A stretch of DNA of 64,000 bases from Xanthomonas translucens pv. cerealis (GTDB lineage: Bacteria > Pseudomonadota > Gammaproteobacteria > Xanthomonadales > Xanthomonadaceae): contig NZ_CP038228.1 of the NCBI RefSeq assembly GCF_006838285.1, positions 1,674,001 to 1,738,000 on the forward strand, given 5' to 3'. Of this stretch, positions 18,245 to 28,235 are shown one piece after another. Position 1 is the stretch's first letter. Each line of letters begins with the position of its first letter. Below the pieces are notes generated by a model. The model saw only the letters and a program-made list of their open reading frames with translations, was not told where the DNA came from and did no database searches. A program made the position numbers and the translations under genes.

Positions 18245-19494
18245 ACACGCCCGGGGTCATCGACGACTATCTGGAAGGCCTGCTGCACGACGTGATCGCC
18301 GATGAGCGCGACGCCACACGCCAGGCCACGCTCGCCGCGGCCAGCGCCGCGCCGGCGCCAGCGCAGGAGCCGCTGCACACCGTCGCAGCGCCCGCCCCGG
18401 CCGGCCCCACCCCGGAGGAACTCGCCGCCGCGGTCCTGGCCGAAGCCGATGCCGACCCAGCCCTGGCCGGCATCATGTCGCAGCAGGCCCTGGCGCCCAA
18501 GCAGGCCGGCCCCACCCCGGAAGAACTCGCCGCCGCGGTCCTGGCCGAAGCCGATGCCGACCCAGCCCTGGCCGGGATCATGTCGCAGCAGGCCCTGGCG
18601 CCCAAGCCGGCCGGCCCCACCCCGGAAGAACTCGCCGCCGCGGTCCTGGCCGAAGCCGACGCCGATCCGGCCCTGGCCGGGATCATGTCGCAGCAGGCCC
18701 TGGCGCCCAAGCCGGCCGGCCCCACCCCGGAAGAACTCGCCGCCGCGGTCCTGGCCGAAGCCGACGCCGATCCGGCCCTGGCCGGGATCATGTCGCAGCA
18801 GGCACCGTCGGCCGCCGAGCGCGACGCCGATCTCGAGGTGGTCGCGGCGATGGAGATGCAACGTGCCGCCGCGCCGCCGCGCGACCTGGCCGCCGAAGAC
18901 GATGCCGCCGCTGCGCGCGCGACCAAGCGCCCGCCAATGGCGGTGCCGCCGGAACGCCGCGTCGAAGCAGAGCGCGCGCAAGCGGCAGGCCCGCGCCTGC
19001 CGCCCAACCTGCAGGCGTTCATGGCACCGAGCGTGCCGCACGAAGCTTCCCCGCACCAGCGCCGCGCGCCGGAGCGCAGCACCCGCTGGCTGCGCCTGCG
19101 CTGCGGCGAACAAGCCTATGCGCTGGAACTGCTGAAGGTGCAGGAAGTGGTGCTGCCGGTGCCGTTGCTGGCCTTGCGCGGCACCCCGCCGGCGATGTTG
19201 GGCATCATGAATCTGCGTGGCCAGGTGGTGCCGGTGATCGACCTGGGCATCCACCTGGGCGCCGCGCCGATCGAGATGGACATGCTGACCCGGGTGGTGG
19301 TGCTGGAAGAGAACGGCGAGACCCTGGGCCTGCGCGTGTCCGCGGTCGAGGACGTGGCCAGCCTCACCGACCAGCAGATCGAGCCGCCGGACAACGCCCG
19401 CATCTGCCGCATCTCCAACCACCTGTTCCGCGGCGTGGCGCGACTGGCACAGCAGCCGATGATCCTGCTCGACGCCGAGCAACTGCTGCACTGA
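18241..19494 (+). CDS. CheW-domain protein with tandem repeats (ParP-like)
   Basis: The 417-residue product starts at ATG 18241, inside the parC stop. Residues about 53-188 are four near-identical copies of a 35-residue unit (PAGPTPEELAAAVLAEADAD and following). A divergent linker comes next, and from about 280 a CheW-like domain (TRWLRLRCGEQAYALELLKVQEVV, IMNLRGQVVPVIDLG). In ParP proteins such a domain inserts into chemoreceptor arrays while the N-terminus binds ParC. The repeat block takes the place of the usual Pro/Ala-rich linker. Function is inferred from domain and neighbour. Confidence 0.82.
   Translation: MNTPGVIDDYLEGLLHDVIADERDATRQATLAAASAAPAPAQEPLHTVAAPAPAGPTPEELAAAVLAEADADPALAGIMSQQALAPKQAGPTPEELAAAVLAEADADPALAGIMSQQALAPKPAGPTPEELAAAVLAEADADPALAGIMSQQALAPKPAGPTPEELAAAVLAEADADPALAGIMSQQAPSAAERDADLEVVAAMEMQRAAAPPRDLAAEDDAAAARATKRPPMAVPPERRVEAERAQAAGPRLPPNLQAFMAPSVPHEASPHQRRAPERSTRWLRLRCGEQAYALELLKVQEVVLPVPLLALRGTPPAMLGIMNLRGQVVPVIDLGIHLGAAPIEMDMLTRVVVLEENGETLGLRVSAVEDVASLTDQQIEPPDNARICRISNHLFRGVARLAQQPMILLDAEQLLH
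18397..18804 (+). repeat. 105-bp in-frame tandem repeat, four copies
   Basis: Units start at 18397, 18502, 18607 and 18712; the last is about 93 bp. Each encodes PAGPTPEELAAAVLAEADAD followed by PALAGIMSQQALAPK, with only a few silent changes and one P-to-Q change. Such identity implies recent expansion or homogenisation. Confidence 0.95.
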
Positions 19495-19711
19495 GACCAC
19501 ACGGGCATGGTCCGGCCGCGCATGGACGCTTGCGGGTGAGCAGCACCATGGACCGCAGGCTCGCTGCGGTAAGCGAGTGCGTCATCCAGCCGTCTCCAGC
19601 GCGCCCGTCGCGGCACTACTTTAGGGCGGCCCGGCGTCGTGCCAGCGGCGATGTCCCACGGCATCGCCAGGCGGCAACTGCCAACTCTGCCGCACTTTCC
19701 CGATGCGCCGC
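19495..19711. other. Intergenic gap before the cheY2 operon
   Basis: Two hundred bases without a credible gene. The frame of the STAS gene is open across part of it, but the composition is Arg-rich and the promoter lies downstream of it. Confidence 0.5.
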
Positions 19712-19738
19712 TAAAGCTTCCCGCGTATTGGCCGTTAT
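19712..19738 (+). promoter_or_regulatory. Sigma-28 (FliA) promoter of the STAS-cheY2-cheA2 operon
   Basis: TAAAGCTT, 11 bases, GCCGTTAT. The -10 ends about 31 bases before the STAS gene start. Confidence 0.75.
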
Positions 19739-19769
19739 CTGCCCTAGAACAATTCCGTGCGGAGCAATG

Positions 19770-20078
19770 ATGAGCACAGTCACCCTTGGCGAAGATCTCG
19801 GCATCGAGACCAGCGCCGACCTGAAACAACGGCTGACCCCGTTCCTGGCGTCGGCCGACGAGCTGCAGTTGGACGCCGGCGAGGTCCGCCGCATCCATAC
19901 CGCATCCGTGCAGGTGCTGTGCGCATTCGTCGATGCCCGTCGGCAGGATGGCAAAAGCACTGTGTTCGCGGCCTGCAACGACACGTTCCGCGACGCGGCA
20001 CGCCTGCTAGGGGTCAGCGCATCGCTAGGCCTTCCTGCAACCCCTGACAACCTGAAATCTGTGGAGAACGCGGCATGA
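19770..20078 (+). CDS. STAS-domain protein
   Basis: This small 102-residue protein has the length and pattern of STAS/anti-sigma-antagonist domains (EDLGIETSADLKQRL, LDAGEVRRIHTASVQVLCAFV). The position normally taken by the phosphorylatable Ser has HTAS. Two ATGs are adjacent; I prefer 19770 because GGAG lies five bases before it. It overlaps cheY2 by ATGA and is first in the cheY2-cheA2 operon. STAS proteins precede cheY/cheA in several gammaproteobacterial chemotaxis operons, but their role there is not well established. Confidence 0.8.
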   Translation: MSTVTLGEDLGIETSADLKQRLTPFLASADELQLDAGEVRRIHTASVQVLCAFVDARRQDGKSTVFAACNDTFRDAARLLGVSASLGLPATPDNLKSVENAA

Positions 20079-20440
20079 GCGCACGTATCTTGGTGGTGGA
20101 CGATTCGGCGTCGATGCGCCAGATGGTCTCCTTTGCCCTCACTTCGGCCGGGTTCGCGGTGGAGGAAGCCGAAGACGGCCAGGTCGCCCTCGGCCGCGCC
20201 CAGGGCCAGCGCTTCAACGCGGTGGTCACCGACGTCAACATGCCGAACATGGACGGCATCTCGCTGATCCGTGCGCTGCGCCAGCTGCCGGACTACAAGT
20301 TCACGCCGATGCTGATGCTGACCACCGAGTCGGCGGCGGACAAAAAGTCCGAAGGCAAGGCCGCCGGCGCCACCGGCTGGCTGGTCAAGCCTTTCAACCC
20401 GGAACAGCTGATCGCCACCGTCCAGAAAGTCCTGGGCTGA
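20075..20440 (+). CDS. CheY-like response regulator (CheY2)
   Basis: The 121-residue receiver has D9-D10, phospho-acceptor D53 (VVTDVNMPNMDG) and the conserved Lys in WLVKPF. It lacks the DWNMPGM sequence of motor-binding CheY1. It may therefore act as a phosphate sink or a pathway-specific output of CheA2, whose gene starts 33 bases downstream. Confidence 0.92.
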   Translation: MSARILVVDDSASMRQMVSFALTSAGFAVEEAEDGQVALGRAQGQRFNAVVTDVNMPNMDGISLIRALRQLPDYKFTPMLMLTTESAADKKSEGKAAGATGWLVKPFNPEQLIATVQKVLG

Positions 20441-20473
20441 TTCCCTCTCCACCCTTTTCCGGATTCCCCGCCC

Positions 20474-22471
20474 ATGAGCATGGACCTGCAACGTTTCCAC
20501 GCCACCTTCTTCGAGGAAAGCCGCGAAGGGCTGGACGCGATGGAAGCCGGATTGCTGTCGCTGGAAGAAGGCAACCGCGACCCCGAAACGATCAACTCGG
20601 TGTTCCGCGCCGCGCACTCGATCAAGGGCGGCGCCGCTACCTTCGGCTTTGAGGCGATGGCCGGCCTGACCCACGTGCTGGAGACGCTGCTCGACGAGCT
20701 GCGCTCGGGCAAGCGCGAGGTGGAAGCGCACGCGATCGACGCGATCCTGGGCTCGGTGGACGTGCTTCGCGCATTGCTGCGCGAAGCCGAGCACGGCACC
20801 CCGGCCGATCCGGTCGCGGTCAAGGCCGTGCACGACCGCCTGCAGCAGGCCCTCAACGGCAACGCCGCCGCGCCCGTGGCGACCCCGGCCGCCAACCAGG
20901 CGGCCGAGCCGGAAGCCTGGCAGATCGGCTTCACCCCGGCGCCGTCGCTGTTCATGAGCGGCAACGACCCGCTGCGCATCATCCGCGAGCTGGAACACCT
21001 CGGCCCGCTGCAGGTCGCCTGCCGCACCGCGCGCCTGCCCGGCTTCAGCGACCTCGACCCGCTCGAGGCCTATCTGGCCTGGGACCTGGGCCTGGTCGGC
21101 AAGATCCCGCGCAGCGCGATCGAAGACACTTTCGCCTGGGTGATCGACGATTGCGAACTGGACATCCGCGCGGTGCCGCCGCCGAGCCTGGCCAACGCGC
21201 CCGCCCCGACCCTGGCGCAGCCGCCGGCCAGCGCCACCGCCGCGCCGGCCGCCGCTGTCGCCGCCAATGCGCCGGCCGGCAACGCCGCCGCCGCGCACGA
21301 AGCGGAAAGCTCGATCCGGGTCAGCGTCGACAAGGTCGATGCGCTGATCAACCTGGTCGGCGAACTGGTCATCACCCAGGCCATGCTCAAGCAGGTCTCC
21401 GGCGACCTCGACCCGGCCCACGCCGAACGCCTGTTCGCCGGCCTGGACCTGCTCGAACGCAACACCCGCGACCTGCAGGAAGCGGTGATCGGCGTGCGCA
21501 TGCTGCCGGTGGACGCAGTGTTCCGCCGCTTCCCGCGCCTGGTCCGCGACCTGTCCAGCCGCCTCGGCAAGCAGGTGCGGCTGCGCACCATCGGCGAAGG
21601 CACCGAACTGGACAAGGGCCTGATCGAGAAGATCGCCGATCCGCTGGTGCACCTGGTGCGCAATTCGATCGACCACGGCCTGGAAATGCCCGAAGCGCGC
21701 CGCGCCGCCGGCAAGGACGAGACCGGCACCATCACCCTGGCCGCCTCGCACCAGGGCGGGCACATCGTCATCGAAGTCAGCGACGACGGCGCCGGCCTCA
21801 ACCGCGAGCGCATCCTGGCCAAGGCCACCGAGCGCGGCCTGAGCGTACCGGACAACCCGACCGACGCGCAGGTGTGGGACCTGATCTTCGCCCCCGGCTT
21901 CTCCACTGCCGACGCCGTCACCGACCTGTCCGGCCGTGGCGTGGGCATGGACGTGGTCCGCCGCAACATCCAGGGCCTGGGCGGTGAGGTGCAGCTGGAA
22001 AGCAACTCCGGCCGCGGCACCCGCGTGCTGATCCGGCTGCCGCTGACCCTGGCGATCCTGGACGGCATGACCGTGTCGGTCGCCGGCGAAACCCTGATCC
22101 TGCCGCTGGCCTACGTGCTCGAAGCGCTGCAGCCGCAGCCCGACGACATCCGCAGCATGGCCGGCGAAGGCCGCGTGCTGCGGGTCCGCGGCGAATACCT
22201 ACCGATCCTGTCGCTCAGTGATTCCTACGGCTACGGCCGTACCGAGCAGGCCGAGCCGCTGGTGGTGGTGGTCGAGGCCGACGGCCAGAAGATCGCGCTG
22301 GAAGTGGACGAACTGGTCGGCCAGCAGCAGGTGGTGGTCAAGAACATCGAGAACAACTACCGACGCATCGGCGGCATCTCCGGCGCCACCATCCTCGGCG
22401 ACGGCCGCGTCGCCCTGATCGTGGACATCGGCGGGCTGGTGCGTTCGCTGAAGGTGCCGCAAGCGGCCTGA
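20474..22471 (+). CDS. cheA: Chemotaxis histidine kinase CheA (CheA2)
   Basis: The 665-residue kinase has P1 with His48 (RAAHSIKGGAATFGF) and a separate globular segment at about 150-235 (WQIGFTPAPSLFMSGNDPLR and following) that resembles the CheY/CheB-binding P2 domain. P3 follows (SIRVSVDKVDALINLVGEL). P4 has HLVRNSIDHGLE, DDGAGLN, GFSTADAVTDLSGRGVGMD, and P5 completes it. It lies at the head of the receptor array, while CheW, CheR, CheD and CheB are at the other end. It is probably the kinase those receptors control; this is inference. Confidence 0.95.
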   Translation: MSMDLQRFHATFFEESREGLDAMEAGLLSLEEGNRDPETINSVFRAAHSIKGGAATFGFEAMAGLTHVLETLLDELRSGKREVEAHAIDAILGSVDVLRALLREAEHGTPADPVAVKAVHDRLQQALNGNAAAPVATPAANQAAEPEAWQIGFTPAPSLFMSGNDPLRIIRELEHLGPLQVACRTARLPGFSDLDPLEAYLAWDLGLVGKIPRSAIEDTFAWVIDDCELDIRAVPPPSLANAPAPTLAQPPASATAAPAAAVAANAPAGNAAAAHEAESSIRVSVDKVDALINLVGELVITQAMLKQVSGDLDPAHAERLFAGLDLLERNTRDLQEAVIGVRMLPVDAVFRRFPRLVRDLSSRLGKQVRLRTIGEGTELDKGLIEKIADPLVHLVRNSIDHGLEMPEARRAAGKDETGTITLAASHQGGHIVIEVSDDGAGLNRERILAKATERGLSVPDNPTDAQVWDLIFAPGFSTADAVTDLSGRGVGMDVVRRNIQGLGGEVQLESNSGRGTRVLIRLPLTLAILDGMTVSVAGETLILPLAYVLEALQPQPDDIRSMAGEGRVLRVRGEYLPILSLSDSYGYGRTEQAEPLVVVVEADGQKIALEVDELVGQQQVVVKNIENNYRRIGGISGATILGDGRVALIVDIGGLVRSLKVPQAA

Positions 22472-23067
22472 GCGCAGCGGCATACGCACCGACGGCGACG
22501 CTGGGTCGCGTCGCCGGCTAAAGAAATCGCGGCCGAAGGCGTTGCTTAAGGGACAAGCGGCATCCTGGACGGGCCACCGGCATCGTGACGCAAACGGGTC
22601 CGTCCAGACCAAATTGAGGTTGGCGTTCGGTTCGGTGCAATGCCGACCACGTCCAGGGCATGATGCCTACTCACGGATGCGCCTGATGCACACCGTGAAG
22701 TTCCCGAAGATCAGGCAGCCGAACACGCATTCCCGCCCGATCAGCTTTACCCGCATCGCGCGCGCAACGCACAGGCTGCAGCGGCGATGCAGCAGGCCGC
22801 ATGCGCCCAGCGCATGCGCCCCGGGAATGCCGGCGGTGTTGTTGCCGCGGAGAAAACGCAGTCCTGACGCCGTCGCTGAAAGCTGAAGTTTCATCTTTCC
22901 CGACGCAACGACCGCCACGCCACGGAGCACACAGGCGCCGCCCCGTCTCCGTGGGGATGCGGCCTTGCGTTGCGGTCGTCATCCAATTGCTGCATGGACG
23001 CAGCAAACGCAACTGTCACCCTCACGTCAGCCGCTCCCCTTGCCCCTGGTCTTACTGGAATTTCGTC
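22472..23067. other. 600-bp gap between cheA2 and MCP-1
   Basis: It holds a 9-bp GC-rich hairpin just after cheA2 (22493-22501 with 22508-22516, no T-tract) and a perfect 8-bp palindrome at 22799-22817. Open frames here on both strands are Arg- or Cys-rich and unsupported. No sigma-28 promoter with correct spacing is visible. Confidence 0.5.
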
Positions 23068-25323
23068 ATGAATGCATTTCTGCAACGCTACAACGTCGGC
23101 CGTCGGCTGACGCTGGCCTTCGGTCTTTTGATCCTGCTGTCCTGCTTGCTGGTGGCCGCCGGTGTCGTCACCATCGCCAAAGCACGCGGCGAGCTCGACG
23201 GCATCGTCAACGTCAACATGGAAAAGATCCGGTTATGGGGCGAGATGCTGGATGCCAACAGCAGCATCTCGATCGCGTTGCGCGACCTGTCCATGGCCAA
23301 GGATGCCGACGACATGGCCACGGCCAAAGAGACCATCGACAGCCAGCGCCTGCACTACAACAGCAACCGCGATGTGCTGTTCGCCACCACCACCGATGCG
23401 CAGGGCATGAAGAACCGCGCAATGGTGACCAAGCAGCGGGACATCGCCCGCATCTCCAACGATGCGATCATCGCCAACGCCATGACAGGCCACCAGGCCG
23501 AGGCGCAAGCGATGCTGATGGGGCCTGGTGGCGCAGCGATGAACGCCTGGCAAAAAGCGATCCGCGACTGCGTTTCCAGCCAGCGCAGGAAGGCCACCCT
23601 CGCCTACACCTCGGCAACCCAGGCAATGGTCAACGGGCGCAATACGCTGATCGCCGGAGGCGTCGGCGTGCTGTTGGTCAGCAGCCTGCTGGCCTGGGCG
23701 ATCACCCGCAGCCTGACCCAGCCGCTGGAGCGCGCCACCCGCGCCGCCGAGGCGATCGCCGACGGCCGCCTGGACAACGACGTCGGCACCCAGGGGCGCG
23801 ACGAACCGGCCCGCCTGTTGCACGCAATGCAACGCATGCAGGCGCAGTTGCAACGCTTCTCCAGCGAAACCACGCTGATGATCGAACTGCACGCCGACAA
23901 GGACATGAGCCATCGCATGCCGCTGGATTTCCCCGGCGTCTACGGCGACCTGAGCAAGGGCATCAACACCATGATGTTCGAGCACCTGGACGCCATCGTC
24001 GATGCGATCGCGGTGCTCAACGAATACGCCAACGGCGACCTGCGCCGCGACGCGCGGCGCCTGCCGGGTAGCCGCGTGTTCCTGCACGAATCGATGGACG
24101 CGGCCAAGGCCAGCCTGCTGGCGATCAACACCGAGATCAAGCGTCTGGCCGCCTCAGCCGCCGCCGGCGACTTCAGCGTCCGCGGCGATGCAGCGCACTT
24201 CCAGCACGACTTCCGCCTGATGGTGCAGGACCTCAACGCCATGATGGAGAACAGCGACCGCAACCTGGGCACGTTGTCCGAACTGCTGCGATCCCTCGCC
24301 GCCGGCGACCTGACCGCACGCATGCACGGCGAGTTCCAGGGCGTGTTCGCTACAATGCGCGATGACGCCGACACCACGGTCGCGCAACTGACTGGGATCA
24401 TCGGCGGCATCCAGACCGCCGCAGTCAGCATCAACGCCGCCGCCAGCGAAATCGCCACCGGCAACGACGACCTGTCGCGCCGCACCGAGCAGCAGGCCGC
24501 CAGCCTGGAAGAAACCGCCGCGTCGATGGAAGAACTGACCTCCACAGTCAAGCAGAACGCCGAGCATGCGCGCCAGGCCAACCAGTTGGCGGTCGGCGCC
24601 GCCTCGGTCGCCTCGCAGGGCGGCGAGGTGGTGAGCCAGGTGGTGACCACCATGAGCGGCATCGAGATCTCTTCGAAGAAGATCGCCGACATCATCTCGG
24701 TGATCGATGGCATCGCCTTCCAGACCAACATCCTGGCCTTGAATGCGGCAGTGGAAGCCGCCCGCGCCGGCGAGCAGGGCCGCGGTTTCGCCGTGGTCGC
24801 CAGCGAGGTGCGCACCCTCGCCCAACGCTCGGCCGGCGCCGCCAAGGAGATCAAGCACCTGATCGACGACTCGGTCACCCGCGTCGCCGAAGGTTCGACG
24901 CTGGTGCGCCAGGCCGGCCAGACCATGACCGAGATCGTGTCCTCGGTGCAGCGCGTCACCGACATCATGGGCGAGATCTCCGCCGCCTCGCAGGAGCAGT
25001 ACGCCGGCATCGAGCAGGTCAACCAAACCGTCACTCAGATGGACGAAGCCACCCAGCAGAACGCGGCGCTGGTGGAAGAAGCCACCGCCGCGGCGCGCGC
25101 GATGGACGACCAGGCTGGGCAGCTCAGCGCGGCCGTCGCGATATTCAGACTCGACGGCCACCTGCAGGGTACGGCGGTACCGAGCCGGACAGCGGCCGCG
25201 GTGAAGGCGCTACCGAAGCGACCTGCGCCGGCGAGCGGCATGCGCACGCCGGCCGTTCGCGCGATTCACGGCAATCGCACCGTCGCCAACCCTGCGATCA
25301 ACACGGATTGGCAAGCGTTCTGA
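23068..25323 (+). CDS. Methyl-accepting chemotaxis protein (MCP-1)
   Basis: The 751-residue chemoreceptor starts at ATG 23068, chosen by homology with MCP-2 ([14 protein letters not shown]); the frame is open 89 codons further upstream. TM1 is about 13-35. A helical periplasmic domain of the four-helix-bundle type spans about 36-187, with TM2 near 190-210. HAMP follows ([20 protein letters not shown]), then further HAMP-like repeats to about 440, and an E. coli-class signalling hairpin with the tip [20 protein letters not shown]. The methylation region reads [12 protein letters not shown]. It ends in DWQAF, a CheR-tethering type pentapeptide. Its 3' third and downstream DNA are duplicated in MCP-5. 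Confidence 0.95.
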   Translation: MNAFLQRYNVGRRLTLAFGLLILLSCLLVAAGVVTIAKARGELDGIVNVNMEKIRLWGEMLDANSSISIALRDLSMAKDADDMATAKETIDSQRLHYNSNRDVLFATTTDAQGMKNRAMVTKQRDIARISNDAIIANAMTGHQAEAQAMLMGPGGAAMNAWQKAIRDCVSSQRRKATLAYTSATQAMVNGRNTLIAGGVGVLLVSSLLAWAITRSLTQPLERATRAAEAIADGRLDNDVGTQGRDEPARLLHAMQRMQAQLQRFSSETTLMIELHADKDMSHRMPLDFPGVYGDLSKGINTMMFEHLDAIVDAIAVLNEYANGDLRRDARRLPGSRVFLHESMDAAKASLLAINTEIKRLAASAAAGDFSVRGDAAHFQHDFRLMVQDLNAMMENSDRNLGTLSELLRSLAAGDLTARMHGEFQGVFATMRDDADTTVAQLTGIIGGIQTAAVSINAAASEIATGNDDLSRRTEQQAASLEETAASMEELTSTVKQNAEHARQANQLAVGAASVASQGGEVVSQVVTTMSGIEISSKKIADIISVIDGIAFQTNILALNAAVEAARAGEQGRGFAVVASEVRTLAQRSAGAAKEIKHLIDDSVTRVAEGSTLVRQAGQTMTEIVSSVQRVTDIMGEISAASQEQYAGIEQVNQTVTQMDEATQQNAALVEEATAAARAMDDQAGQLSAAVAIFRLDGHLQGTAVPSRTAAAVKALPKRPAPASGMRTPAVRAIHGNRTVANPAINTDWQAF

Positions 25324-27640
25324 TGGAGTGCCAGCCGGGCGGTTCGCCTGGCTGCACGCTCGGCACCAGCGTCGCATGAACGCCGACGCGTCATCGCAAG
25401 CCTGCCGCGCGTAGGGAACGCACTCGCCCAAGGTCGGGAGTCGCCCTACACAACCAAGGTTGCATACGCCAACCCAGCATCCGTGCCGCTATTGCATTCA
25501 TGCGACGGCACAACGGTTGCAACACAGCTGGACAGAACCGTAGATACACAATGAAACAGTCGAATTCTTTCTCCATTTGTTTACCGCCAAGTCTCACCGC
25601 TACAGACATTTCTTCGGCAATGCCGCTATGCAGGGACGTTGCCCACCGAACCGTTACAGCAACCTTTGGTAATCAAAGAGGTCCACCATGAATTCGTTCC
25701 TGCAACGCTACAACGTCGGCCGCCGTCTCGGTGGCGCTTTCGGCCTGCTGATCCTGCTCTCCTGCCTGCTAGTGGCGGCAGGGCTGCTGTCCATGTCGCG
25801 TGCGCGCGAAGAGCTCGACAACATCGTCAAAGTCAACGTCGAGAAGGCCCGGATCGGCAACGGCATGCTCGATGCAAACACCAACATCCTGGTCGCGCTG
25901 GGCACCCTGTCCATGATCACCAGCGAGGAACTCAACCAGCAGGCGCTGGCCGAGATCAAGCAGCAGCGCCAGCGCTATGCGGACTTGCGCAAGCAACTGG
26001 AGGCATTCCCCGCCAACGAGAAAGGCAAGGCGCTTCGAGCCGGGATCGACGCCGCTCGCGCCACCGCCCGCACCATGAACGACGAAGTGATCGCGCTTGC
26101 CACCTCAGGCCGCAATGCCGAAGCGCAAACCGCGCTGAGCGAGCGCTCGCGCCCCGCCACCCTCGCCTGGATCGCGAAGATCCGTGACAACGTGGACCTT
26201 GAGGACGCGCAATTGCAGACGGCCTATGCGCAGGCGACGCAGGCGATGGCCAGCGGCCGCAACATGCTGATCGGCGGCAGCATGGTGGTCTTGATCGTCA
26301 GCAGCCTGCTGGCCTGGGCGATCACCCGCAGCCTGACCCAGCCGCTGAACCGCGCCACCCGCGCCGCCGAGGCGATTGCCGATGGCCGCCTGGACAACGA
26401 TGTGCATACCCAGGCACGCGACGAACCCGGCCGCCTGCTCAATGCGATGGAGAACATGCAAGGACAGCTGCAGCGCTTCTCCAGCGAAACCGCGCAGATG
26501 ATCGAACTGCACGCCGACAAGGACATGAGCCACCGCATGCCGCTGGATTTCCCCGGCGTGTACGGCGACTTGAGCAAGGGCATCAACACCATGATGTTCG
26601 AGCACCTGGACGCGATCGTCGATGCGATCGCGGTGCTCAACGAATACGCCAACGGCGACCTGCGCCGCGATGCGCGGCGCCTGCCCGGCAGCCGCGCGGT
26701 GCTGCACCAATCGATGGACGCGGCCAAGACCAGCCTGCTGGCGATCAACACCGAGATCAAGCGCCTGGCGGCCGCGGCCGCCGCCGGCGACTTCAGTGCG
26801 CGCGGCGATGCGCAGCACTTCCAGCACGATTTCCAGGCGATGGTGCAAGGCCTCAACGCGATGATGGAAGTCAGCGACCGCAACCTCGGCAAGCTCTCGG
26901 CGCTGCTTCGATCAATCGCCGCCGGCGACCTGACCGCGCGCATGCACGGCGAGTTCCAGGGCGTGTTCGCACAGATGCGCGACGACGCCAACGCCACCGC
27001 CGACCAGTTGACCGGCATCGTCGGCGGCATCCAGAGCGCCGCGGTCAGCATCAATGCCGCGGCCAGCGAAATCGCCACCGGCAACGACGACCTGTCGCGG
27101 CGTACCGAGCAGCAGGCCGCCAGCCTGGAAGAAACCGCCGCGTCGATGGAAGAACTGACCTCCACGGTCAAGCAGAACGCCGAGCACGCGCGCCAGGCCA
27201 ACCAGCTCGCCGTCGGCGCCGCATCGGTCGCCTCGCAGGGTGGCGAGGTGGTCAGCCAGGTGGTCACCACGATGAGCGGCATCGAGACCTCCTCGAAGAA
27301 GATCGCCGACATCATCTCGGTGATCGACGGCATCGCCTTCCAGACCAATATCCTCGCCCTCAATGCCGCAGTGGAAGCGGCGCGTGCCGGCGAACAGGGC
27401 CGCGGCTTTGCCGTGGTCGCCAGCGAAGTGCGTACGCTGGCCCAGCGCTCGGCCGGTGCGGCCAAGGAGATCAAGAACCTGATCGACGACTCAGCCACCC
27501 GTGTCGCCGAAGGGTCGACGCTGGTGCGCCAGGCTGGCCAGACCATGACCGAGATCGTCTCCTCGGTGCAGCGCGTCACCGACATCATGGGCGAGATCTC
27601 CGCCGCCTCGCAGGAGCAGTACGCCGGCATCGAGCAGGTC
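24540..27640 (+). repeat. 3.1-kb direct repeat, copy A (3' MCP-1, spacer, MCP-2)
   Basis: It is near-identical to 36028-39124, covering the 3' third of MCP-1, the whole following spacer and most of MCP-2. Copies keep a constant offset of 11,484-11,488 bases. Limits are approximate because the flanks lie in signalling domains shared by all receptors. Confidence 0.8.
25324..25687. other. Spacer between MCP-1 and MCP-2
   Basis: No gene. It is a close copy of 36812-37171. Before the ATG it carries AAAGAGG as ribosome-binding site and a GCCGCTAT resembling a sigma-28 -10, but the TACA upstream of it is two bases too far away. Confidence 0.5.
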
Positions 27641-27853
27641 AACCAGACCGTCACCCAGATGGACGAAGCGACCCAGCAGAACGCCGCACTGGTCGAGGAA
27701 GCCACCGCCGCGGCGCGCGCGATGGAAGAACAGGCCGGCCAGCTCACCGCAGCGGTGGCGGTGTTCAAGATCGAGGCCGCCAAGGCCGCACCGACAAAAC
27801 GGGCAGCGGTGCGCAGCCTGTCGGCACAACCGGCGCAGTTGCGTCAGGCATAG
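25688..27853 (+). CDS. Methyl-accepting chemotaxis protein (MCP-2)
   Basis: The 721-residue receptor has TM1 at about 13-35 and a four-helix-bundle periplasmic domain (about 36-187; [20 protein letters not shown]). TM2, HAMP and HAMP-like repeats and a complete signalling domain follow. It is near-identical to MCP-6 along most of its length. Unlike MCP-6 it ends in PAQLRQA and has no W-x-x-F tail, so it should depend on neighbouring receptors for methylation. AGAGG precedes the ATG. Confidence 0.95.
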   Translation: MNSFLQRYNVGRRLGGAFGLLILLSCLLVAAGLLSMSRAREELDNIVKVNVEKARIGNGMLDANTNILVALGTLSMITSEELNQQALAEIKQQRQRYADLRKQLEAFPANEKGKALRAGIDAARATARTMNDEVIALATSGRNAEAQTALSERSRPATLAWIAKIRDNVDLEDAQLQTAYAQATQAMASGRNMLIGGSMVVLIVSSLLAWAITRSLTQPLNRATRAAEAIADGRLDNDVHTQARDEPGRLLNAMENMQGQLQRFSSETAQMIELHADKDMSHRMPLDFPGVYGDLSKGINTMMFEHLDAIVDAIAVLNEYANGDLRRDARRLPGSRAVLHQSMDAAKTSLLAINTEIKRLAAAAAAGDFSARGDAQHFQHDFQAMVQGLNAMMEVSDRNLGKLSALLRSIAAGDLTARMHGEFQGVFAQMRDDANATADQLTGIVGGIQSAAVSINAAASEIATGNDDLSRRTEQQAASLEETAASMEELTSTVKQNAEHARQANQLAVGAASVASQGGEVVSQVVTTMSGIETSSKKIADIISVIDGIAFQTNILALNAAVEAARAGEQGRGFAVVASEVRTLAQRSAGAAKEIKNLIDDSATRVAEGSTLVRQAGQTMTEIVSSVQRVTDIMGEISAASQEQYAGIEQVNQTVTQMDEATQQNAALVEEATAAARAMEEQAGQLTAAVAVFKIEAAKAAPTKRAAVRSLSAQPAQLRQA

Positions 27854-28138
27854 ACGCAATGACGTAGGCCACACAGCGATGGCGGCGGCCAGGAATCCCG
27901 CCACTGCCTGACCCAGCGCAGAGCGACACCCCGTCGGCCGCGGAATCTCCGCGGCCGATTCTCGTTCTGGGACGCAGTGCCAATTGTGGCCGGCCGTGAT
28001 ACGTCGCACCTGTCTGCCGTGGCAAAGACCACAACCGCACCGCGTGGCGTGTCCTAAATCCAATAAATCAAAGGCATCGCACAGGAAAACAGCTAATAAC
28101 GATTGACCAATGCTATCTATTGCGGTCCAGCAATCGAT
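27854..28138. other. Spacer between MCP-2 and MCP-3
   Basis: No gene. It contains the hairpin listed at 27934-27958. A degenerate counterpart of the terminator-promoter arrangement at 30483-30536 follows, aligned but with the -35/-10 lost. An AT-richer stretch lies near 28050-28110. Confidence 0.5.
27934..27958 (+). terminator. Hairpin after MCP-2, possible terminator
   Basis: An 11-bp perfect stem (TCGGCCGCGGA / TCCGCGGCCGA) with a 3-base loop, followed by TTCTCGTTC, which is only partly T-rich. Confidence 0.45.
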
Positions 28139-28165
28139 TGAACTTGGGCATGTATCGGCCGTTAC
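28139..28165 (+). promoter_or_regulatory. Sigma-28 (FliA) promoter of MCP-3
   Basis: TGAACTTG, 11 bases, GCCGTTAC. It lies about 70 bases before the MCP-3 start. Confidence 0.55.
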
Positions 28166-28235
28166 AGGGAACATGGATGCGGCGATCGGCATCCTCCCCC
28201 TGCCGTCCTTTCATCCTCAACTTCGGGATCCATCG

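Noticed and set aside
18397..18804. Repeated units considered as a CRISPR-like array
   Set aside because: The units are contiguous, in frame and without spacers; they are a coding tandem repeat.
22542..22886. Open frame of 114 codons in the gap before MCP-1
   Set aside because: Arg/His/Pro-rich composition, no ribosome-binding site and no recognisable domain.
22667..22930. Cys-rich 87-codon minus-strand frame before MCP-1
   Set aside because: No ribosome-binding site or promoter; it lies in repeat- and palindrome-containing DNA and looks like chance.
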